This document shows positions 29,201 to 41,200 of a stretch of DNA of 64,000 nucleotides, piece by piece. The notes below the pieces were generated by a model. It did not search any database. It was not told the DNA's origin and saw only the letters and a list, made by a program, of their open reading frames with translations. Each line of letters starts with the position of its first letter. The stretch's first letter is position 1. The DNA comes from Fratercula arctica (taxonomy: Eukaryota; Chordata; Aves; Charadriiformes; Alcidae). Both the position numbers and the translations under genes were made by a program. The stretch is taken from the NCBI GenBank assembly GCA_947846985.1, contig CANTUZ010000001.1:73663021-73727020 (forward strand), given 5' to 3'.

Positions 29201-32200
29201 ACTGAAGGATAAGGCTTATTATACAGCAATTAAATTCTTTTTAAACTCTTCAGTACTTTAGAAGGAACGCTATTACACTGGGAACATGAAGGCAACGACA
29301 GAAAAAGCTGCAGACAGACTTTCAGAGTGGCTCACAGTTTCAAGAAACAGATTTTTTTTTCCACATTCATCTAGATTTAAATTACTGTATCGCAAGAATC
29401 TAATCATTCAGATGAAGGCAGGAAGCAGTAGCAGAAATGAGGCAAATGTTACCACAATGAAATGCTGCTTTAAATCATGTTTTACAGAAAGCTACATTAA
29501 AAATATCAATGATGTAACAAGATCTGAAAAAAGTTGACAGGATACTTTTTTTTTCTTTTAAATAAGAGTTTTATAAACTTTAACATCCACATACTAGACT
29601 GCATACCAGTGACATTTCAGTAGCACTAGAGTCAGCTACCACTCTATTTCCAGTTTATTGAATCTCAAATACATTTGTGGGGGGGAGGGCCATGTTTTAG
29701 TCCACAGCAATCTTCTTCCCAGAAACAGAAATCTGGTGAGCTTTTGTGGAAATTAAAGTGACCTTCTGTCCTTCCTCCTTTACAGTTTTAGGTACATTAA
29801 TTAATAACTGGTAAAGTGTCATGGTTTGGTCCAAGTGTTTTCATCCCTCACACTCTAAATAAGGCTACTTTGTTGATTACACAAAGATGTACACAGCCCA
29901 AGAAACACTAAAACAACCCTTTCACCACTAAGTTTGAGACTTCTCTTACTGGGCTGCATTATTTTACCCCCACGCTGTGTTATCTATAATCTTTAGCCCT
30001 ATTCATGCATTCATAGCCATGCTGTCATGTAACAATATAATAAAACCCCACAGTAAATACCCTCGTAAGATTAAGAAGAAAAGGAAACTATAGAAGAGTA
30101 CTAGTGAAACATGATTAGTCTTAATTTGATCCGTTTTAATTTATCACACACTGTTAGAAAGTAAATGGGGTTTTTTTTGTTTGTGTTCTGTTTTCTTGTT
30201 TTGAATTTAGTGTCCAGTTTTCTCCACCTGCTTCTTTATTGCAACTAGTTATGAAGCTATTTATTTCTTTCGGAAGTGGGAGAACAAGAAAGGAATTGAC
30301 GAGGCAAGAGTCAGACATGTTGTGGTTGGCATGACCAGACTATCAAACTGCATCGAGCAAAACTGGCTGTCACTCACTGTCTTTTAGGAAGATCAAATCA
30401 ACTAACCTTTGACAACCCTTAGGCCATAGGGAAGCCAGCAGGGAGCTGGACACGCAGCACACAACAGCAGCATGCCCGCAACTTGAGATGAAGGACTGAG
30501 GTGTTAGAGTAAGAGAAGAATCCTACTCTGACAACAGATACCCCTTCCAGACCAAGATGTTTGGGGAAGGTCAGGAAGGTTGTATTGCAAGGCAGATTGC
30601 ATTTCAGGTTAAGCAAAATAAGCCTTACCTAAAGTAAGGAAGGGTGTCTTCTCAGCTGAATTGCTTTCTGTTTTCACACCTTTTCACCAGGTGATGCGTT
30701 CCCATTCAGTACTACATTCATGATCACATTTGAGGTGGCTGTATTATGTCATTAAGATAACTGACTGAGTGCCACATGAGAGCTAACCTAAAAGACTGGA
30801 TCTCCACTTCACCTAAACCTGCTGAAGGAGTCTCAGTAAGAAATCAATGTTCTGATCTCCATTATGAAAAGAGTTGCATATTTCCCTCCTTTTTCCAAAT
30901 GGAGCTCAGAGTCTGTCACCACTTAACCAGCATATTATGTTCAATATTTTGAGTTTTCTATATTTCATCATCATAATATTACTTCACTGCCTGACGTAGA
31001 TGTTAAGTCAACCCTGTTGTTAGCCTAATATTGTTTTAGCACTATTGTCACTAGTCTGGTTTCAAATCTAGTGGTCATGTACATACCCACATGCAGTATA
31101 ACTGTCAAAAGTTCACAGGTTTCAATATATGAAGAATCTACCTGCAACTGAGTGTTTAGTTGCAATATATTGAGAGAGGTAAATACACTGGCAGCTATTA
31201 CTCACCTCCTTTTCACCATCTGAACAGAAAAGGGGTTTGCATTGCCACATTTAAGGAGATACAAGCATTTGTAAAGCAACATGGTCAAGAACCCCCTAAG
31301 ATCTGTTTTAACCTTAGCAGTCAAGAATTAGCCATACGGGAAAGGGAAAGTCAGCTTCCATCCAGATGGAACTAGGAGTGTTCAGGTATAGCGTTACATT
31401 TATTCTAAATCTGAATTCCCTCCAGTGAAAGCTATGGCAAAATCCTTTCCTGGGTGAAGGGCTGGATACCAGCCATGAAGCTGTTCAAGCATCCTGGCAG
31501 CTTATTATTAGCTAGATAAACAGAGGAGAAGATGCATGTTCAGAGCTTCCTTCCAAAGCTAAAGATAGACACTATGAATGGATCTGACTCAAGGGACTGT
31601 GGCTAAAGCGTTTACCACTTTAACAGAGATCTAAACATAAACAGCAGCAGTGTAATATTCACGTGGCTTTAACACAAAAGTATTCACATGAGACAAAGAT
31701 GAGGGATCACTAGTATTTTGAGTAATGTGGAAGAAATTACATGAAGAAGAAATTACATAAATAGAGAGACAGATGAGAGCAGCAATTCATTGCTAGACTA
31801 AGAAAACAAAAGACATGGGGAAAGATTAGAAGGCAGTGTCCATCTCAGTCAGATTTGGTTTTACTGCAGCAACTACTACAACTTAGGCAGGCTTGGTAGC
31901 ATCTGCAGTACCTTTCTGCTTAACACTATATATAGCAACATCCAGTGTTGACATAGTCTAAATAAATGAATGAAGAATTATAGTATCTCTCTTTGGAAAG
32001 AATTACAAAACTTCTACTCAAGTCTTTAAAAAGGCCCTTGCAGGGGAAAACCTCTTTATGGCAACGGACTAAAGTCTCAGTTGTTCAAGTGTGTTATTTT
32101 ACATTATAATAATCATTTTATATTTACATTATAATAAACATGTTATTTTACAACAAAAACGTTCCCTTTTCAGGAGACTACAGTACATAACAATATTTAC

Positions 32201-35200
32201 TGACCTTGAATTTTAGTAGAGCAGGTACTGTAAAACACGAACTGTCTAGAGAAGTGGAAAATACAGGAATAAATGGGAAGTAGCAAAGAAAATTCTGCTT
32301 TTTGTCCATGTAACAGCCTAAGCAATCAAGAATATTGACATCTCTTGACAAGGTGACCCACTTGGGGTGGGGAGAAAACCCTCTGATACTGATTTTTCAA
32401 TATTGAATTCACAAGTATTGATTTTTATTTTCATTCCCAACACTCTTGACTCTATCCTGAAATAAGGACGCACAATGTTGAAACTTATCTATCCTTATAT
32501 TGATGGATAAGGAAAGGGATTCAATGGGATCCAAATAATCAGCTTTCCCAGTTCTTCAGACACTTATCTAACTTGCTTCTTGCTAGTAACTTCCCTTTTC
32601 TCACTGCTCTGTATGGGAAGACAGCAAGAGGACAATGCACTTGGTGAGCTAAACAAAGTATTACTGTCCATCCCTAACTCTCCTTTGGATGAGTCACCCC
32701 TTTGCAGCAGTACACTGACAAAACCCAAGGGAGACAAAGTCTACAATGTCTGGATCACAGAAGGAATCAAGTAATCATGCTCGTACCCAGCTATCAGCTA
32801 CCCAAACTGATTGCTTTAAAGTTACTGATGGTGTTTTGAGTATGGTGTGCTACACTTATGAACTGATAGATGATGTCATGGAGTAGTTAAGAAATCTACC
32901 TTCACAGGGAGAAACTGATCCTTTGGCCTTGGAATGAAGTTCATGTGAATCTAGGTCTAGATGCACTTTTTTTTTTTTGAGGATGTAATGCCTCTCCCAT
33001 AGAACATGCAGATAATTGAAAAACACAGAAGTCTTGCATGTGCCTGCCTTCTCTAATGATTATTTATTTTTTCCAGTAGTCTTGGATTAGACAGAGCAAT
33101 GCCTGCAGGTTCTTTCCTCAGTTGCTGGGAGGATCAAGACTTTTTAGGAGGCAAGACAGTGAATAAAGAGACACCAGTTAGATGTGAGATACATGGTCAT
33201 GTTGTTAGCCGAGGAAGGATGGGCTGATCAGTTTCTCTGCGCATTACCAAAAGAATGCCATGTATGTACACCACGCCATGGGCTGTTATCAGATTATAAG
33301 CAAGATAAGATGCATGTCACCTTGCTATGATTACACTGCCTGGACTCCAAAGACATAGTATGGGCCTTTTTAGATTGCTAACTGCATCTGGCAGACTAAC
33401 TTCAGCAAGCGTCAGCACTAGATATGATAAAACAGAAGCCTGACTGTTAATGGATGGTTTATTTTCCTTTCAGAACAATTCTCATGTTCCCTGCCACCTT
33501 AGGAAAACATCAGTATACATTTTATTTATCTGTGTATAGCATAAACAGAGTTTTAATGGAAACAGGTTGTTGGAATGGTGATCTACAGCTGGAACCTATT
33601 TACTATTCATGATCTTCAGATGACTATTCATCAGATCATGAAAAACAGGTACACTCAAATTTATGCTGTTGAGGTGGCCATTAAAGAGAGAAAGACATAA
33701 GCAAAATATCTAGGATGGATTATACAAGTAAAAGTCACACTTGCTCTAATAAGATGCTGGGTTTTTACATTTTGGATGAACCATGATGCTACAGAGGCTA
33801 TCCACAGAAGAAGCTACAGTTCACAACGTACACATTTGTAACTTTACCAAGGTAAGCCTCTGAATAGCAGAATAAGTTGAAAGGAAGAATCAGTTCAGGC
33901 TGATGCAGAACGCCACTGAGATTTTCCTATAGGAGACAGCAGCTTTTATAATGGAGTCGAATGTGATGCATTATGTAACTTCTCAAAGTAACACAGGTCA
34001 TTCTGGATATTTAGTTATTTCTAGATTGGTATTATTTACCTTGTGTCACCTTAATTTAGAAGTTGACAGAGTAATCTGGTATAAAGAACATGAATGACAA
34101 TGTTTTATAACTGTCCAACGACTTATTTAAACATTGCACCATCTGTTCAGTACTTCATCATTTTGACGTGAACTGAATTTTCAATTAATCCTTTCAAAAA
34201 CACATTTATATCTTGGAATTTCATAATTTCCAAAACTAGAATGATCGGTGCATGAAAGTACAACCACTACTTTAATTCCAGCATCACAGGCTAACATGAC
34301 ATGTAATTTAGTCCCTGAAATCACAAGACAATAATTTTGAGTTAGTGACAGCTGCAGGACAGCTTCTTGCTTATGCTTTCACTTGAGATTTCCCTTCCCA
34401 AAGATCTTAAAGCAAAACCAACAAATTGAGAAACTTAAGATACACATCGTGTTCTACAAGTCAGTCAGTAGGATCATAAATTGTAATTTACCCACCAACA
34501 ATGGTATTTCTGGTAGAATTCCTATAGAGGCTTACTCTTGAACTAACCCTACTGTGTTGAACTTGAATCAGTATGAAATCATTGCTGATATAGGAAATGC
34601 AGAGACAACAGAAACTATACTGGTTTCTACAGAGCTAAATGAAAAGTCATGCACATCCAAACTTGCAAGCAGGGTACAGCGGTAAAGGACAAAGCAAAGA
34701 AAGAAGGCAGAGCAAAAAAGCTAGTCACTGGTAACCAAATAAACTTTAGCTTCCAGTATGATAGCCATTACACGTGAAGAAATAAGACTTAAGTACTAAG
34801 ACAACTTCAGAGGTATAACACCACAAATACTTTGCCAGAACAGCAACAGTACTCTTGACTAGCAATTTCCTCCATTTTCCATCACTGGAAGTCTTGATAT
34901 GAAGTCCAAACATGTTTAAAGCATTCTAGAAGATCTTTCTAAAATACTACGCTTAATTTTTTTACTTGATAAATAAGCAAGTAGTCAAAATTCAGGAGGT
35001 ATTCTTTAGTGTGTTAACAGCAAGTGAGAACTAAATTGGTGATCTCTTGTGTAAAATCCTAAGTTACAGTAGAAGACTTAATAAGTATTTGCTGTAAGTG
35101 ATGACTATTCTTGAAGAGTAGTAGTAGATGGAAGACAAATCTAGCCCATTAAGTGCTTTCAACAATACTTAATTTCAGTTTGCTTTATTTCTTAGTCAAT

Positions 35201-38200
35201 GAAGTGTGCCACAATGATGAAGATTATTTACAATATATCAGTGATGATCATATCCAGTAGGAATGTTTACAAAATCTGAATATTAACTGTTTACCAATAC
35301 AAATCTAGTTCCTAAAGGAATAAAAATGTTTAGAAACTCTTCTCCTGGTTCTGCTGCATTCTAAAACCAGATCAACTCAAGCAATTTTGTAAGCTCTACA
35401 AACCTTGCTTTGTCAAGATCATGTGAAGAAGGTCCAATCAAGACTTGTTTATGGTGGGCACATTTGCAACTTCATTTTATGGGTATTTTGCAGTGTTTCC
35501 CTTTTCACCCACTTATAAGGTCTTTCCCTGCATTCTCCTTGCACATAGATTTCTACAAAAGTTGTGAAAGTCTCTTTGTAGTTTTACAACCAGTCTCATT
35601 TGTTGCCTGAAATCTGCCAAAGTTTCTAGTAAGATCTGCATAGAACAAGTGTGTAAGGCTAGTTCCACATGAAATGAAACTAAACAGTATGCAGAAGGTT
35701 ATTTAAGCACATATCCCAACAGCCCTAAGAGCCCATTATCCCTGCAAGTATCTGTGGTCAAGAAATGGTACATGGGTGGCTGAACAGTTTCTAGCTATTT
35801 TTTACATAAAATAGTGATTGCTATGCAAGAGGGGCACATCTAACATGAAGTACCAGAACACACTTTTAAAAACATCTCTTGATCACTGGTGAGCTTTTTA
35901 GAGACCCATTTTAAGTTGTATCTGTTGTTGACAGAATACAGATTAACCTTATCTACCAAGACATTAGTACCATCTGGTTAACTTCAAGATGAGAACACCA
36001 TACTAATCCAACCCATCACAAAGGAGTTATTTACATATTATGCCACAGTTAGAACATTAAATTCAGTAACCAGTTGTTGTGGACTACAGAAAACAAGAGT
36101 GCATAACCGGTATCTTCTCAATCAATACAACTACTTAAGTTGCCTAACTTCCATAGAATTTTTTGAGATGGTTGCATGCGCAAAGCCTCTGAATTTGTAA
36201 GAATCGGCCATATGATATTACCATTGGTATTTTGTAGATTTTTCTCATAAAACTGCTTGCTGAAAAATTCTGTGCAGTCATTGACTAGTGGACAAACTAC
36301 TTCACTGGATGAACTACATTAATTGTGTTGTACTGACATAAGCCCATACGTAGTTTTGGCCTCAAGCTTATTTCTTGCTGACAGAGTAAGCATAGGCATA
36401 TGGAAAGGTTTTCAAAAATATAAGACTGGTTCTCAAACACTACTGAAGGAAAAAAAGAAAGCTATCTCCTCTATATCAATATCTAATTTCCTCCCAGACT
36501 GACCACCTGTTAAAAGAATGAACTGTTTAAATGACTGATGTAAAGCTATAATTAAGCCTAAATGTTTTGAAAGACTGGTCAGAGAGAAGCAACTAGAAGT
36601 AAGTAATGATCTCATACAGCTATGTACTTTTTTGTTTGTTTGCTTTTAAGTGACAGTTACTCACACAGGAGAGAGTACCTGTGATTAATAAATTCCATCC
36701 AAACATTTGAATTTGTCCTGTGTCAAGATTCAGGTGAATTTTAAACTTGAAGAAAGCCACCTATAATTCTGAATTCAATTTTTCAGCACTAGAAATGCCA
36801 ATACTTCTATGACTGGATGCTGCATATGAGAAATATTTATGACTTTACAGTAGGACAGAAATATCTTCTCTTTCAAGTGCAACTGCCACTTTACAAGAGG
36901 ACAAAAGATCACTATTTCTTCTAACAAAGCACAATTTGCAAACAGAATTACTACTACTGCTAAGAAAAGCATAACATTTATGTCCCAGGGTACAAGATGC
37001 AGTTAGAATAAAGACCACTACCAAAAAGCTACAAGAGTGAATAACTTTCAGTTTCTCATTTATACATAAAATGAATAGCTGGTTCTCTAATCAGGATAAC
37101 AATTCTTCTATTCCAAGCTATTCAGTACAGCAAAGCTTCAGAAGAATGACACAACATACTATCAGTCCTGCTTATGCTCGCTACTGTTATTTCACCACAC
37201 TTGAAACTAATAATGATTTTCTAGGAACACCTATAGCTGCACTCTTCCAGACCTTAATATGAACTTCTGGCTGTCCTTCCTTTGTTGGCACCATAGAAGG
37301 ACCTTTATTGTGAACACATTAGTGCTGACATCTGTCATAGTACCCTGCTATCATCATAAAAGTACATCAGTTTGATACTGGGTTATTTACAGTCTGCCTT
37401 TAAGTCACGGGCTTGAGCTGGAAGCCAAATCCACCATCCTCCCCACTTAGTGATGGGACACGGCACTATTAACACAAGCTTTGCATAATACAGAGTTAGG
37501 GAGTGTATGTGCTAGACCACATTCAGTCCTGCACAGTGTAATCTGGTGTACCGTGTAATGCTAATGCAACTTATGTAACCTAGAATTAGTAGTTAACATT
37601 GCTTCTAGTATTAAGGTACACTAGGTAGCAACTCAGATGCAGACAACGTGTAAGACTAGACACTTGAAATTTCAAGGCCAACATCAAAGCTTCATAACTA
37701 TTTAAATGAAAAGCTGGCAGGATTCAAACACTGTAATTCCTCTTACTTTTCTGACATTTTATGAACATAGTTTCTCTCCTTGCTAGTAGAGGGTGCCCCC
37801 CCCCAAAAAAAAACAGTACACCTGCAGAACACGGAGACAGTCCACCACTGATCTAAATGATGCAGGTCTAAGCCTAGCCACTCTCCAACTCAAGTCCTCA
37901 GAAGAACTCAATTGTTCCAGTAAGCAACTGTTAGATGTTATTATGCTCAAACTTCCGACAATGTTAAAAGGCTTCATTCTAGTCTCCCTTTAAACTAAAA
38001 TGGATTCTAGCAGTACCACTCCATTTGAATCAACTAACTGGTAACAACAGTTTGGCAAGAACAGTAGAGATTAAAAAACCTATGCAGCAATAGAGTAAAG
38101 GAGTAAAATAATTACAAGTTGCAGAAATACAGGACAATGAGCTTTAATAATTGTCACAGGATAACAAGCAGGAACAGTATGCTTATCAAGCAAAGAATAT

Positions 38201-41200
38201 ACAGAAACCAATCCAAGAAGTACCTTTATATCAAAGGTTGACCCTGCAGAGAAACGGAAAATAACTTTGAAGTACTTCAGATCATATCACATTCTCTCTG
38301 CACCACCACCCCCCAAAATGCCCATAGGGAATTCTGTGAATTGTTTCCCCAGATGCCTTGCACACCAGCTGGTTAGGATTAAGCATCTTGCCTGTGGCAT
38401 CTTTTAGGCCTTGAGGCCTGGCATTTTTGACAATGTGATGAACAGCGTACAATTGTGTACGTCCCATATGTTTAAGATAATCTCAAGTGCCAGAAACACT
38501 GTTAAATCCATGTACAGTAGTGATAAGGGTTGGAAGAAAGCTATGACAGCTATTCTTCAGGTTTGAAAGTTACAGCTCTAGAATCTCATTTCATTACAAA
38601 AATATAAAATATTCAAGACTTAAATGTTGAGATTTTTCTATGCCTCTGATTTTCTGTTATTGCAATACATTCAGTACATACAAATCAGAAGCCTATTTGC
38701 AGAATACTAAGTGCTAGCAAGCACTTCACATCACAAAGATGACCAGAACTTTGCACAAACACTGTAATTGCAATGGATGCTGTCAGAGACTGACCTCACT
38801 CTGAATGACACCATGCAAGGGAAGGGAAGTACCTCCCCTAAAGCAAAAAAAACCCACAAACCCCTAAACAAACACTGCTTTGTTTTCACTTGCACCAAAA
38901 CACACTCTAAGATGAATTTTCATGGCAGAGTTCTGTCTAGATTTCAAAATGTGCATGTGGCTTAAGCCAACAGTTTATTCTGAATTAGTGTTTTTTTCCA
39001 GAACCTGGCTTTAAGTGCTGTGTCCAAATGAACGAATTCCTGTTTGAAGAGCCTCAGTTTTTTGTTTATCTTTAACATAAGGACCACGTACGTTCTTTCA
39101 TTATCTGAGAAAGTACTTTGGACTTGCTAATCAGTGGAAGGCTTCAACTGTCTTGTAAGCCAGCAAATTCTCCTCTGACACTCCTCCTTAGTGTTTCAGA
39201 AGAAACACATGGCAACTTCTGAATGTTGGATAAAAATATAACCCTCAAACTTCAGTTACAAGCTAACCTCTGAAAAAGAGAAAAGATCTCCTTGAATACA
39301 ATAGCTGTCAGCTACAGTACTTTTAATGATGTTCAACAGTTGCCTTCAGAACACCAACTTGTTTTGCTCATATGTTCTTACTGTTAAGGTATTAAATATC
39401 TAATTACCTTCAAGACTGATCTTCCAAGAATGCTTCCCATTCTGCAAAACATATTTTTCTAACAAGTACAGAAATCTGTAGCATGAAAGTGTGGTTTACC
39501 TACACATTCACACTTACTACCTGGTAATAACCCGAGGATCAGTTTTCTGTTATAAGTTTTATTGTTTGGTGTCCCTCAAAAAAGTCATGGGAACATTTTA
39601 AAAAACAGGAAAAAGGTGTACAGCAACCTTACCCATAATCAAATGTCATGAGTCAGCCCAGTGATACTGAAAATGTATCCTGCAAAAATGAGTTTACTGC
39701 TTGTACCCTGCATTATGAGAATTCCTGTACACAGTAAGAAAAAGTTTAATAAGAAGATGCCTAAGTTGACTTATATAGTCCTAAAAGACATATTTCTCCA
39801 GCTCTTTATGGCTGACGTAAAATCCCTTTCCTAATATCACCCTCAGACACAGAGTTAAGCCCACTACCTTTTACCATTTTCTAGGACCGCTTTTTAGAAT
39901 TTAAATCTGTATTACTGGACCTACAGTACAAGCTTTCTTTTTTTAAAAAAATTGAAACATTTTCTTCCATTTATAGAAATGAGACGAGGACCTCAAACTT
40001 AAACGAGTTTACTTTTGACACTGCAATGGGTAGTTTATGGATGTACAAGAAGGAAAAGGGGTATATTTTCCTTTCTATGAGGAAAATACACTGTCATGGC
40101 AGAACATGTAGTTATGCAGCTTTTGGTGGTATTTTAAGAGCTGATGCCTGCTACAAATGTAATTTACGCTTCTTAAAGATTAGGAAGTTTTTGGATGAGG
40201 CTTCAGTTCAGCTGAATAATGAAGCCATAAATAAATTTCTTATTGCTTGGAAATTTCCCCTTGCCCAACTCCTTGAAAAAACACAACAACCTAACCCTTT
40301 AGGTTCTCTCTCAGCATTATACAAACAATTCCAATTAAGCAAAGAACGTTACTCTTCATTAATCTCTTCTAGTTTTTCTTCACGGGATCTACTATACAGC
40401 GATCCACCAAGACACATGAAGAGAAAGTACAGTACATGAGTTAGTGATCAGGTACATCAAGTAACAGTGGCTTTTAATGGAAGCTCTCCCTTTGCCTGCC
40501 TTTATCCAATACAATAATAAACTGAGCATCTGATAACTTTCTGCATTTCACAACAGGAAACCTAATGGTGTGAACATAAAGAAAAAGAGTATGTAAATCA
40601 ATTGTCATGTCCTACTGTCCAGCTAGTGATTACACATAAAATACAAGTCACTAATATTCTAAAGTCAATCTAGACAAACTCTAGACTGTGTGATGACTTG
40701 AAACTACGAAGTGGGGACTCCAAGTTGTCAAGCTAGATTTGAAAATTAGTATCTATGAAATCAAGACAACACTTCAGATTAAACATTTTAGTGAAAAACA
40801 GTAGTCACGTTGTTAGTCCTGTGGGTCAAAAGGTAAGTATTTATATTCAATACACACCATTAACAGACAAGAAGTAACATATACTCTTAAACGTCCTCAG
40901 CCCTAATTGCTCTACGCCTACCAACCTGAGAAAGCTTCCCAGGGACACCAGGAGGTTTGGCTAATGTATTGAGTTAGATGCCAAAGTCTGCAGAGTGATT
41001 GGGAGTGATGGCCACTTACAACTTACCGGTATTATTAAATGATATGAATGTATAGTCTTATAGTAGAAACAGCATGTCTTTAACAACTCATTTGATATAA
41101 GGCAGATCATAAATGCAATGCTTAGTTTTATCAGTCACCACATCACTTTCTGCCCAGTTTTGTTTTTACAGTTTATGAGAAAGGCTAGAAATTAGATTGA

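Noticed and set aside
28930..29205. Overlapping open frames on both strands at 28881-29205, just upstream of the PR72-like exon
   Set aside because: Neither shows similarity to B'' subunits or other families, and they overlap each other in opposite strands. They are more likely leader or promoter sequence.
40026..40439. Plus-strand open frame of 137 codons inside the PPP2R3B intron
   Set aside because: It has no recognised domain, no splice or promoter context and no repeat flanks. It is long for AT-rich DNA but still compatible with chance. A coding-conservation test would decide.
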